From NCBI GenBank assembly GCA_902492275.1, contig CABUKW010000146.1, forward strand, positions 1-7,204: a DNA stretch of 7,204 bases, in the 5' to 3' direction. Made by a program: the position numbers and the translations under genes. Below, one piece after another: positions 1 to 6,028 of the stretch. The notes below the pieces were generated by a model. That model ran no database searches. It saw only the letters and a program-made list of their open reading frames with translations, and was not told the DNA's origin. Numbering within the stretch: the stretch's first letter is position 1; every line of letters starts with the position of its first letter. This DNA is from an uncultured Peptococcaceae bacterium (lineage in GTDB: Bacteria > Bacillota > Peptococcia > Peptococcales > Peptococcaceae).

Positions 1-1
1 G

Positions 2-1586
2 GTCAATCAGGTGGATTTACATTTGAGCAGATTGGATATTGTAAACAACTTTCACGCTCGGATGTTGTCATCGGCAATTTTGGCTGCTCGCAACTCCCAT
101 CTAGAATATGTGCAGGTGGTCAGCTTTGGCTGCGGTCATGACGCTTATCTGTCCGATGAAATTGTGCGGTTGATGAACAGCATTTCTGGTAAAAATCCGT
201 TAATTCTGAAATTAGATGAAAGCAGGGCCGTTGCGCATTCGGGTGCGTTCCTTTGTGGAAACGGCAGAAAAGCGTCATCAGGAGCACAGGCGGCAACCGT
301 TGCAGAATTTAACCGACCCCTATCCCGAAAAATTTACAAAAGCATGTCAACAGGAAAAAGTGGTGCTCATTCCTAACACTTCCCACGCTTTCTGCCGGAT
401 TATGTCGGCAGCTATGGCTAAGCAGGGCTTGCGTGCAGAGCCATTGGAAGTGGGTCGGGAGGAAGCAATTAAACTGGGCAAGCAATATGTGCATAACGAT
501 ATTTGTTTTCCGGCGCAAATTGTCATTGGGGAAGCCTTGGCCGCTTTGCGTAGCGGAAAATATGATATCGACCACGTAGCCATCGGCATGGGAAAATATA
601 TCGGCGACTGCCGGTTGACCCATTATAGTGCATTGCTACGGAAAGCGTTGGACGATGCCGGTTATTCTCAAGTGCCCATCTTGACCAACGATGATAAAGA
701 CTCTCATAATTTGCATCCCGGCTTTAAAATGAGTTTGCCAACTGCAGTGAATATGGCCTTTGCGTTACCGGTGATTGACATTTTAGAAGAATTACTGCGC
801 AAGATTCGGCCCTATGAGCTGTTGGCCGGCAGTGCCCAACAGGCTTTTGACCGATCTATGGATGCAGTAGCGGCGGGGCTGGAAAAGGCGGGGATTTCTG
901 GCTTGAAAAAAGCCTTTGCTCAGTCTATTGACTGGATGAAGCAAGTGGAATATGACCGTAGCAATCTGCGCCCTACGGTGCTGATTGTCGGCGAATATTT
1001 GCTTAATTTCCATCCAGGCGCCAACCATGATATTGAAGATTATTTGGAGAAAAACGGCTTTGAAATCATTGAGGCCCGCATGGCCGATGTGATTCGGAAG
1101 AGCTATTATTATTTGGATTCCCAAATCAAAGAATACAGCATTAAAAAGCCGTTAAAAGAAAAAATTTGGCTGCGCACTGCCGACGAAATTTTTAATGTAG
1201 CCCATGATATGGCCGATGCCATTGCCAAAAAGCATCCGCTTTATAAGCCGACAGCCCGGATTCAGGATTTAGCTAAAAAGAGCGACTGTATCCTGCACCA
1301 TACCTTTGATGCCGGAGAAGGCATTTTGATTCCTGGTGAAATTCTGCATCACGCTGAAAAGGGCTGCCGCAACTTTATCATTTTGCAACCTTTTGGTTGT
1401 TTGCCTAATCATATTGTAGGCCGAGGCATTATTAAACGACTGAAAGAGCTCTATCCCGACGTGCAGATTTTGCCTTTGGACTATGACCCCGACGTCAGTT
1501 TTGCCAATATCGAAAATCGGCTGCAAATGCTGATTATGAATGAAAAAAGTCGCCGTGTCACAGTCCAGGAAAAGATGGCTACCTAA
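2..1586 (+). pseudogene. 2-hydroxyacyl-CoA dehydratase activase-related protein, 3' part, frameshifted
   Basis: This is the C-terminal portion of the very large (about 1,400-residue) acyl-CoA dehydratase activase-related family, which joins an ATPase activase-like part to a DUF2229 and HgdB-like part. The start lies left of the window. The first frame runs open from base 2 and carries the family-like stretch VSFGCGHDAYLSDE, ending in LILKLDE near base 220; it then loses similarity and stops at 374-376. The second frame picks up at once with AGPLRIRVRSFVET and runs to a stop at 1584-1586. It includes IPNTSHAFC, a CFP motif (Cys codon 506-508), QPFGCLPNHI (Cys codon 1398-1400) and the family-like ending LPLDYDPDVSFANIENRLQ. 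The two halves match one protein back to back, so the gene is broken by a net shift of one extra base or two missing bases. Homologues are thought to support radical-type 2-hydroxyacyl-CoA dehydration in amino acid fermentation, but the exact role of this form is not settled. Alternatives are a sequencing error or a second protein starting at ATG 216, which lacks a good ribosome binding site. Family assignment is from recalled motifs. Confidence 0.8.
212..228 (+). other. Frameshift junction in the activase-related gene
   Basis: The upstream frame reads TTA GAT GAA AGC AGG (Leu-Asp-Glu-Ser-Arg), while the downstream frame reads ATG AAA GCA GGG CCG (Met-Lys-Ala-Gly-Pro). The family sequence is expected to go from LKLDE to GPL within a few residues, so the change of frame falls at about 216-225. 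The downstream frame has a TAG at 213-215 just before it, so it cannot extend upstream. No classical X-XXY-YYZ slippery heptamer is present. The only mononucleotide runs are AAA (219-221) and GGG (225-227), both short. Confidence 0.75.
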
Positions 1587-1693
1587 TTTTTAACGGCTGA
1601 GAGTAAATCCATTTCTGTGATAAACGACGAGGGGATTCCCACACCTTTTCAGAAAATCTGACAATAAAATTGTGAATGCGTTACATTCTTTTC

Positions 1694-1722
1694 TTGACAA
1701 GAACAGTTCTGATATATATAAT
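1694..1722 (+). promoter_or_regulatory. Sigma-A promoter of yceD-rpmF, perfect consensus
   Basis: TTGACA at 1694-1699 and TATAAT at 1717-1722 are separated by exactly 17 bases, so both hexamers and the spacer are at the consensus. Transcription would begin near 1729, leaving a leader of about 50 bases before the yceD start. The rest of 1587-1693 holds no gene and no clear terminator for the gene before it. Such a strong promoter fits a ribosomal protein operon. Confidence 0.85.
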
Positions 1723-1779
1723 TAAAAAGGTTAAGTAGTAGTTGCGTTTGACAGTGCTTCTGACGAAGGAGTGGCAAAA

Positions 1780-2316
1780 TTGACGTTGGAATTGGATATC
1801 AGTAAGATACGCAGTGTCAAAGGGAGTCGGGAGAGCTATCATCTGGAAACGGATGTGTTTGATTTCATGGATGATGACTGGCAGCTAGCACAGCCGCTGG
1901 TAATTGATGCGGAAGTCAGCCATCAGGGACAGTTTCTGGAATTAAAAGGGCGTGCCCGTACTGCCGTGCAGGGAATTTGTTCCCGTTGCTTGGAGCTGGT
2001 GATAGTTCCGGTAGATTGCAGTTTTGCAGAGCAATTGCTCTATGCGAAGGATGTATCGCTTTTTTCCCATCTAGCTGTTGGTGAAGTGGAAGAAAAGTAT
2101 TTTATCTATGATAACGATACTTTGGACATCACGGACATCATTCGGGAAAGTATATTGGCAGTTTTGCCCCAGAAAATTTTATGCAGGGATGATTGCCGCG
2201 GATTATGTCCAAAGTGTGGAAAAAACTTAAATCAAGGTCAATGCGATTGCGATTTACATGAGGTAGATCCTCGTTTCGCCATTTTGGCAAAGTTGAAGGA
2301 ATCGGAGGAGGTGTAA
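1780..2316 (+). CDS. yceD: YceD family protein (DUF177), 23S rRNA accumulation protein
   Basis: This encodes a 178-residue cytosolic protein of the DUF177/YceD family, whose E. coli member is needed for normal 23S rRNA accumulation; the biochemical mechanism is not known. The family signature is visible: a CSRC pair (Cys67 and Cys70) in the middle, and a C-terminal cysteine cluster CRDDCRGLCPKCG followed by CDC (Cys135, 139, 143, 146, 155 and 157), which probably binds zinc. I place the start at TTG 1780 and not at GTG 1771. The AAGGAG at 1766-1771 overlaps the GTG but lies 8 bases before the TTG, the normal spacing. The stop is followed after 3 bases by rpmF, and the end of yceD contains the rpmF ribosome binding site, so the two are probably translationally coupled. 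This gene order is conserved widely in bacteria. In many Bacillota fapR or plsX follows rpmF, but here a terminator and ssrA follow. Confidence 0.93.
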   Translation: MTLELDISKIRSVKGSRESYHLETDVFDFMDDDWQLAQPLVIDAEVSHQGQFLELKGRARTAVQGICSRCLELVIVPVDCSFAEQLLYAKDVSLFSHLAVGEVEEKYFIYDNDTLDITDIIRESILAVLPQKILCRDDCRGLCPKCGKNLNQGQCDCDLHEVDPRFAILAKLKESEEV

Positions 2317-2319
2317 AAA

Positions 2320-2517
2320 ATGGGTGTAGCACCAAGTAAAAGATCAAAAGCAAGAACAAGAAGAAAAAGAACTGCATGGTCCAGACTGACCGCTGCCGGC
2401 ACCGTAGAATGCCCACAGTGTCATGAACCAAAAATGCCGCACAGAGTTTGCCCTTCCTGCGGATATTACAAAGGCCGTGAAGTGGTTGCAAAGAAAGTTG
2501 CAGCTACTGCTGAATAA
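2320..2517 (+). CDS. rpmF: 50S ribosomal protein L32
   Basis: This encodes a 65-residue bL32, a component of the large ribosomal subunit. It has the family-like N-terminus MGVAPSKRSKARTRRKR, rich in arginine and lysine for rRNA contact. A zinc ribbon follows, made of two CxxC pairs, CPQC (Cys31 and Cys34) and CPSC (Cys44 and Cys47), then GYYKGREV. All four cysteines are present, so this is the zinc-binding (C+) form. A strong GGAGGAGG at 2304-2311, inside the 3' end of yceD, precedes the ATG by 8 bases. Only 3 bases separate it from the yceD stop, so it is cotranscribed from the promoter at 1694. Confidence 0.98.
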   Translation: MGVAPSKRSKARTRRKRTAWSRLTAAGTVECPQCHEPKMPHRVCPSCGYYKGREVVAKKVAATAE

Positions 2518-2556
2518 TATATTGCGCAGTAAATGCTGTGCCGCGGGCATGGTGTG

Positions 2557-2594
2557 AAAACAGGCAATTGGCAATCGTCGGTTGTCTGTTTTTT
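2557..2594 (+). terminator. Rho-independent terminator after rpmF
   Basis: AAAACAGGCAA (2557-2567) pairs with TTGTCTGTTTT (2582-2592), with one G-U pair, around a 14-base loop. The run of six T at 2589-2594 completes an intrinsic terminator. It lies about 40 bases after the rpmF stop and separates that operon from ssrA. Confidence 0.75.
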
Positions 2595-2629
2595 ATTTCG
2601 CAGCCGCGCCAAGTTTCCAGAAAATTTAT

Positions 2630-2658
2630 TTGCTATTCCAGCTCAATTGCGGTATAAT
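2630..2658 (+). promoter_or_regulatory. Promoter of ssrA
   Basis: A perfect TATAAT lies at 2653-2658, with TTGCTA (4 of 6 matches to TTGACA) at 2630-2635 and a 17-base spacer. The predicted transcription start is near 2665, about 18 bases before the mature tmRNA 5' end. That is consistent with a short leader removed by RNase P. Confidence 0.75.
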
Positions 2659-2682
2659 AACACAACAGTAATAATTCCTCGC

Positions 2683-3033
2683 GGGGATGTAATGGTTTCG
2701 ACGGGGGATATGCGGTAGCCTGGGAAGCGAGCCAAGGTCGCGCCAGCTTGTAAAACGGTGCATTTTAAAATTAAACGCTAAAAACAATAATTTAGCTTTA
2801 GCTGCGTAATTGCAGTTAACTCTCCGCCTGCTGTGTCTGCGGTGTGGGATGGAGGGTCACTTTAGCAGACTACTGTTTCGCCAGTGCCGAGTAACGGAAC
2901 AGGAAATCTACCTGGCTGGTTGACAGCAATCCTGTTTATGGGAGTGCCGCTAACGAGAACAAAACATAAACTACGCTCGTAGATGCCTGGGGTGTCGGTC
3001 TTTCGGACAGGGGTTCGACTCCCCTCATCTCCA
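2683..3033 (+). ncRNA. ssrA: Transfer-messenger RNA (tmRNA)
   Basis: tmRNA rescues ribosomes stalled on broken messages and adds a degradation tag to the unfinished protein. The 5' end GGGGATG (2683-2689) pairs with CATCTCC (3026-3032, one G-U pair) to form the tRNA-like acceptor stem, with A3033 as discriminator. The conserved 5' motif GTAATGGTTTCGACGGGGG follows. The T arm is AGGGG, loop TTCGACT, CCCCT at 3009-3025. The message-like part has resume codon GCT at 2777-2779 and reads Ala-Lys-Asn-Asn-Asn-Leu-Ala-Leu-Ala-Ala before TAA at 2807-2809; the ending ALAA is the usual protease signal. The terminal CCA is not encoded, because TAA follows the discriminator, so it must be added by CCA-adding enzyme. 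The length is 351 bases plus CCA, normal for a one-piece tmRNA. Confidence 0.97.
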
Positions 3034-3051
3034 TAATTTGGTGGACAGCGA

Positions 3052-3093
3052 AAAAGCCTGATATAACGCGAAATGCGGATATATCGGGCTTTT
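3052..3093 (+). terminator. Rho-independent terminator of ssrA
   Basis: AAAAGCCTGATATA (3052-3065) pairs with TATATCGGGCTTTT (3080-3093) over 14 base pairs with one G-U pair. The stem closes on a small CGC/GCG hairpin. The T tract is only TTTTCT, so it ends the transcript mostly by its long stem. It starts 19 bases after the tmRNA 3' end. Confidence 0.8.
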
Positions 3094-3303
3094 CTCGTAT
3101 TTGGAAAAGTCTAACATTCGACAGTAAAATCTAAAAAAATAGGGCAAAAAACAGCATTTTAGAGTGAAAACTCAAGGTGATAGCCATAGGTTAAAGGTGC
3201 AATATATAAGATTTCAGCCTTTTGGGAAGGAATTTTTATATGGTGAAACTATAGCAAATCAAGGCATTGAATGCGGTGTGGAAATGAAATAGGGCAAATA
3301 CAA
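3094..3303. other. Gene-free AT-rich spacer with a direct repeat
   Basis: No confident gene lies between the ssrA terminator and the terminator of the minus-strand dehydrogenase. A 12-bp perfect direct repeat AAATAGGGCAAA occurs at 3137-3148 and 3287-3298. Between the two copies, a short open frame from GTG 3164 to TAG 3290-3292 would give 42 residues, including QPFGKEFLYGE and NQGIECGVEMK. Its composition is protein-like, but it has no ribosome binding site and no family I recognise, so it may be a decayed gene remnant or chance. A GGAAGG at about 3226-3231 precedes an ATG at 3240 that reads only four codons before a stop. Confidence 0.4.
3137..3298. repeat. 12-bp direct repeat pair, 150 bp apart
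   Basis: AAATAGGGCAAA is found exactly at 3137-3148 and again at 3287-3298, bracketing 138 bp. The segment between has no terminal inverted repeats, so it is not an obvious insertion element. The repeat could be a duplication scar or a protein-binding site. Confidence 0.5.
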
Positions 3304-3350
3304 TACAAAAGGCGCATGTCTGCTACGGCAGGGAAAATGCGCCTTTTGTA
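3304..3350 (-). terminator. Terminator of the dehydrogenase gene
   Basis: TACAAAAGGCGCAT (3304-3317) and ATGCGCCTTTTGTA (3337-3350) form a perfect 14-bp stem. A second small stem, CTGC/GCAG, lies inside the loop. It begins 20 bases past the stop of the minus-strand dehydrogenase gene, and on that strand the hairpin is followed by T-rich sequence. Because the stem is symmetrical it may also stop readthrough from ssrA. Confidence 0.75.
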
Positions 3351-3369
3351 GGGAATACTGTTCTAAATG

Positions 3370-4833
3370 TTATGCTTCGTTTGGTCCGTAGTAACGGATA
3401 GTGGCGGCTTTGCGTTTGGTGAAGAATTCTACGCAGTCACTGATTTGTGCTTTATATTGGCCGCCTAAAAGAGAGCCTTTGGTGCCGCCGAAGGGCAGAT
3501 AGGGCATGGAGGCTGGTACGCCTACGTTCACGCCTAGCATACCGGAATTGGTATTACGCAAGAAATCTTGGGCAATGATGGCTGTTTCCGTAAAAATGCA
3601 GCCGCCGTTACCGTATTCGGAGGCGTTGATGAGGTCGATGCCTTCTTTATAGGATTTGGCTTTGATTAAAGTTACAACTGGTCCAAAAATTTCTTCTTTG
3701 GCTACCCGCATATCTTTGGTAACACCTTCTAAAATGGTTGGCGCAATGAAGAAACCGTTTTTATTTTTCTCGGGCAGTTGTGGGTTGCGGCCGTCTAAGA
3801 GTAGGGTGCAGCCTTCTTGTAAGCCGATATCAATATAGTTATGAATTTTTTCTACGGCCTGACGGGAGATCACAGGTCCCATGTAAACACTTTCGTCGCA
3901 GGCATCGCCTACGGCAACGCTTTTGGCTACGTCCAACATAATGTCTTTGACGGTGTCATAAATTTCTTCTTCGACTAATACGTTGGCGGCAGCCATACAT
4001 CTCTGACCGGCAGCGCCAAAGCAGGCATTTTTGAAGTTATCGGCAAAGCCTTTTAGATTGGCGTCTTTGGCAACAATCATGGTGTTTTTGGCGCCAGCCA
4101 GCACCATAGCTTTTTTGTTGGTTTTGGCGCAGCCTTCGGCCACAATCTGCCCAACCTTGGTGGAGCCTACGAATGCCATAGCCTGAATATCCTTGCTGTT
4201 CAGCATTTGTTCTACCACTGGACGGTCGCCGTTAATCAGGTTGAATACGCCTTTTGGCAAGTCCATTTCCTCTAAAATTTCGGCGATAATCTGCATAAAC
4301 ATAGGAGATTGCTCCGATGCTTTGTAAACAAGCGTGTTGCCGCAGCCGATGGCGAATGGCACAAACCAGCCGAATACCAGCGACGGGAAATTGAAGGGGG
4401 CAAGCCCGCCGACAACGCCGATTGGCTCCCGGGTGATTTCACCGTCCATAAAAGAATTGATGGCGATTTTATCACCGCGCAGCAACAGCGGCAGACCGCA
4501 AGCGGTTTCGGTCAGTTGAATGCCTCGGTCTACTTCGGCGCGGGCATCGGCAATATGCTTGGCTTGGTCGGTGGAGATGAGCTGGGCCAATTCCTCTTTA
4601 CGGTTTACCAAAGCATCACGCAGTTTGAACAGATAGCCCATCCGTTTTTGCAGTGGAACCTCCTTCCATGTTTGGAATGCTTCCGCGGCAGCCTGGATAG
4701 CTTTGGCCACGTTATCCTCTGTGGTAACAGGCACTTTGGCGATAACAGCACCGGTCGATGGATTGTAGACATCAATAAAATTGCCGCTGCCATCCACCCA
4801 TTGTCCATTGATATAATCTTTTAACATCTGCAT
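3370..4833 (-). CDS. mmsA: CoA-acylating methylmalonate-semialdehyde dehydrogenase (MmsA/IolA family)
   Basis: This encodes a 487-residue cytosolic aldehyde dehydrogenase, the same length I recall for B. subtilis IolA. The family oxidises malonate or methylmalonate semialdehyde with NAD+ and CoA to acetyl-CoA or propionyl-CoA plus CO2. Visible motifs are APFNFP (145-150, oxyanion Asn148), KASEQSP (Lys171, cofactor binding), FVGS (221-224), GAKN (247-250), catalytic Cys279 in GQRCMA, EIFGP (381-385) and GVPASMPYLPFGG (438-450). Ordinary aldehyde dehydrogenases have a Glu in ELGGK; here the stretch is LAGAKN. The missing general base is a hallmark of the CoA-acylating group. Arg103 (DRG) and Arg278 fit the carboxylate-binding arginines of the family, by recall. 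ATG 4833 is chosen because AAAGGAGG (4842-4849 on the plus strand) lies 8 bases upstream. The frame could extend to 4908, but that part is AT-rich leader. The gene diverges from a DeoR-family regulator, as iolA and iolR do in Bacillus. The true substrate is not proven, since the other inositol or valine genes are absent. Confidence 0.9.
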   Translation of the reverse strand: MQMLKDYINGQWVDGSGNFIDVYNPSTGAVIAKVPVTTEDNVAKAIQAAAEAFQTWKEVPLQKRMGYLFKLRDALVNRKEELAQLISTDQAKHIADARAEVDRGIQLTETACGLPLLLRGDKIAINSFMDGEITREPIGVVGGLAPFNFPSLVFGWFVPFAIGCGNTLVYKASEQSPMFMQIIAEILEEMDLPKGVFNLINGDRPVVEQMLNSKDIQAMAFVGSTKVGQIVAEGCAKTNKKAMVLAGAKNTMIVAKDANLKGFADNFKNACFGAAGQRCMAAANVLVEEEIYDTVKDIMLDVAKSVAVGDACDESVYMGPVISRQAVEKIHNYIDIGLQEGCTLLLDGRNPQLPEKNKNGFFIAPTILEGVTKDMRVAKEEIFGPVVTLIKAKSYKEGIDLINASEYGNGGCIFTETAIIAQDFLRNTNSGMLGVNVGVPASMPYLPFGGTKGSLLGGQYKAQISDCVEFFTKRKAATIRYYGPNEA

Positions 4834-4876
4834 AAAAATTGCCTCCTTTGCAAGCAATGAAAAAATAGTTTTATAT

Positions 4877-4900
4877 AATATCCGCAAAATTTTGGATATT
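4877..4900 (-). repeat. Inverted repeat in the dehydrogenase leader
   Basis: AATATCC (4877-4883) and GGATATT (4894-4900) are a perfect 7-bp inverted repeat with a 10-base AT-rich spacer. It lies in the expected 5' leader of the dehydrogenase message, 28 bases before the ribosome binding site. It could be an operator half-site pair or a weak RNA hairpin. Confidence 0.4.
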
Positions 4901-4955
4901 CTATACAATCAGAAAAAATAAAAATTTATAATATGATAATATTTTGAACAACTTC

Positions 4956-5019
4956 TGGGTAAATGATAGCATGATTTGGGTAGATTGTCAATTTTTTTTT
5001 GGTTTACTTTTGGTTAAAT
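4956..5019. promoter_or_regulatory. Candidate operator: four phased TGGKTWRAT-like repeats
   Basis: Four similar 9-mers stand in the same orientation: TGGGTAAAT (4956), TGGGTAGAT (4977), TGGTTTACT (5000) and TGGTTAAAT (5011). The steps are 21, 23 and 11 bases, close to whole helical turns. The first two lie on the dehydrogenase promoter and the last two on the regulator promoter. The minus-strand 11-mers at 4995-5005 and 5006-5016 are directly adjacent and both fit the B. subtilis IolR consensus WRAYCAADARD as I remember it. They are likely sites for the divergent DeoR-family protein, though AT-richness could create some of the similarity. Confidence 0.45.
4963..4991 (-). promoter_or_regulatory. 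Promoter of the dehydrogenase gene
   Basis: On the minus strand TTGACA (plus coordinates 4991-4986) is followed after 17 bases by TATCAT (4968-4963), giving 6 of 6 and 5 of 6 matches to consensus. Transcription would start near 4956, leaving a leader of about 120 bases. Two of the repeats described for 4956-5019 fall on this promoter: one over the -10 and start site, one in the spacer beside the -35. Confidence 0.7.
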
Positions 5020-5031
5020 TTTAGATATAAT
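5003..5031 (+). promoter_or_regulatory. Promoter of the DeoR-family regulator
   Basis: TTTACT (5003-5008, 4 of 6 matches) and a perfect TATAAT (5026-5031) are 17 bases apart. The start would be near 5038, giving a leader of about 30 bases. Candidate operator repeats overlap the -35, which suggests autoregulation. Confidence 0.65.
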
Positions 5032-5067
5032 GAAGAAAAAGTTTGATTGCGGAGGGGAGGGCAGCTT

Positions 5068-5856
5068 ATGCGAGTGAAACGACTGGAAGCGGTGGAAGCC
5101 TATATTCGGCAGGTTGGGTCGGTTTCTATGCAGCAGCTTTGTCAGGAATTTGATGTGTCCATCAATACCATTCGTCGCGATATTGACGCTTTGGTACAGA
5201 AGGGCCAGGTGAAAAAGGTGTATGGCGGCGTTGTGGCTTTGGGCCAGACGGAAGAAGACGGCGTTCCAGTTACGAGAGAATTGATGGATTTTCAGGTTCG
5301 TAATCAGGAATGGCTGGAGGAAAAAAGCAGCATTGGCCGGAAAGCGGCGGAATTTGTCAACCATGGTGATACTATTTTTTTGGATTCAGGCTCTACAACC
5401 TTGCAAATGGTGCCCTATTTGGCAGAAAAGAAAAATCTGACGGTGGTCACGTATAGTCTGCCTGCGCTGGCAGCATTGGTCCAATATCCGCAAATTCGCA
5501 CGGTAGCGCTGCCGGGCGTGGTATTAGGGCGCACAGCGTCAGTGGTGGGCAGTAGCACCTGTCAGGCATTGCGGCAGTTTAATTGTGCAAAAGCCTTTAT
5601 GGGCTGCACAGGGCTGTCGTTGACGCGGCAGTTGACCAATGCTACGTTTGAAGAATTTGAAGTGAAGCAGGTGGCGTTGGAACAGAGTAAAATCCATTAT
5701 TTATTGGCAGACCACGAAAAATTTAATCATGCGGCGCTGATGACCTATGGGAATATCGCGGATATGGATTATGTAATTACCAATCAAGAGCCAGAGGAGG
5801 AATATCAATGCTATTTGCAAGAGCATACTGTGAGGTTGGTGCTTACCTCTCCATAG
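5068..5856 (+). CDS. DeoR/GlpR-family transcriptional regulator
   Basis: This encodes a 262-residue DNA-binding repressor-type protein, a normal length for the family. An N-terminal winged helix-turn-helix spans about residues 5-57, with recognition helix SINTIRRDID (31-40) and the family-typical wing KKVYGGVV. The C-terminal sugar-phosphate-sensing (DeoRC) domain starts near residue 85 and carries DTIFLDSGSTT (101-111), where the DSGST motif binds a phosphorylated effector in relatives. ATG 5068 is chosen because GGAGGGGAGG (5051-5060) lies 7 bases before it; the upstream in-frame TTG at 5047 lies ahead of that site. It is transcribed divergently from the MmsA/IolA-type dehydrogenase and most likely controls it and itself, as B. 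subtilis IolR (also DeoR family) controls iolA. The inducer here is unknown, because no inositol kinase or isomerase gene is nearby. Confidence 0.92.
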   Translation: MRVKRLEAVEAYIRQVGSVSMQQLCQEFDVSINTIRRDIDALVQKGQVKKVYGGVVALGQTEEDGVPVTRELMDFQVRNQEWLEEKSSIGRKAAEFVNHGDTIFLDSGSTTLQMVPYLAEKKNLTVVTYSLPALAALVQYPQIRTVALPGVVLGRTASVVGSSTCQALRQFNCAKAFMGCTGLSLTRQLTNATFEEFEVKQVALEQSKIHYLLADHEKFNHAALMTYGNIADMDYVITNQEPEEEYQCYLQEHTVRLVLTSP

Positions 5857-5866
5857 TTTGGGCATG

Positions 5867-5897
5867 AAAAGGCTGTTGTTTGCTGCAACAGCTTTTT
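5867..5897 (+). terminator. Rho-independent terminator after the DeoR-family gene
   Basis: AAAAGGCTGTTG (5867-5878) pairs with CAACAGC plus the T run (5886-5897), with one G-U pair, around the 7-base loop TTTGCTG. A tract of five T (5893-5897) follows the GC-rich part. It starts 10 bases after the stop codon. Confidence 0.85.
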
Positions 5898-5968
5898 ATA
5901 TTGTGAGAAAATCATCTTGCTGAAGTTGAAAACTTTAGCAAGCCGTTCTGCTGAAGTATTTTACTCTA

Positions 5969-5997
5969 TTTACGGTAGAAAAAAAGTGCGATATGAT
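5969..5997 (+). promoter_or_regulatory. Possible promoter of the LysR-family gene
   Basis: TTTACG (4 of 6) at 5969-5974 and TATGAT (5 of 6) at 5992-5997 have a 17-base spacer. Transcription would start near 6004, giving a leader of about 85 bases. A second TATGAT at 6051-6056 has only a poor -35, so the choice is uncertain. The rest of 5898-6089 contains no gene. Confidence 0.4.
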
Positions 5998-6028
5998 ATA
6001 GGCAATCAAAACGACCTTCTCTTTTTAT

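Noticed and set aside
212..228. Programmed ribosomal frameshifting in the activase-related gene
   Set aside because: No slippery heptamer or evident stimulatory structure is present, and the family is not known for recoding, so mutation or sequencing error is simpler.
309..1526. Minus-strand open frames across the activase-related gene
   Set aside because: They lie opposite a strongly family-like coding frame, have no ribosome binding sites and show no recognisable motif.
1595..1660. A GGCTGAGAG stretch reminiscent of a TPP riboswitch
   Set aside because: Only the CTGAGA-like piece is present. The second conserved box and the pairing arms are missing, and no thiamine gene follows.
2138..2574. 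Minus-strand open frames over yceD and rpmF
   Set aside because: They are antisense shadows of two well-identified genes, with low-complexity translations.
2533..2718. A 61-residue open frame running into the tmRNA
   Set aside because: It spans the rpmF terminator, the ssrA promoter and the tmRNA 5' end, so it is a chance frame.
3240..3254. A four-codon reading frame after a GGAAGG site
   Set aside because: It is far too short, with no promoter and no regulated gene downstream on the same strand.
4309..4824. A 171-residue plus-strand open frame inside the dehydrogenase gene
   Set aside because: It is antisense to a complete, motif-rich enzyme gene, has no ribosome binding site and matches no family I know.
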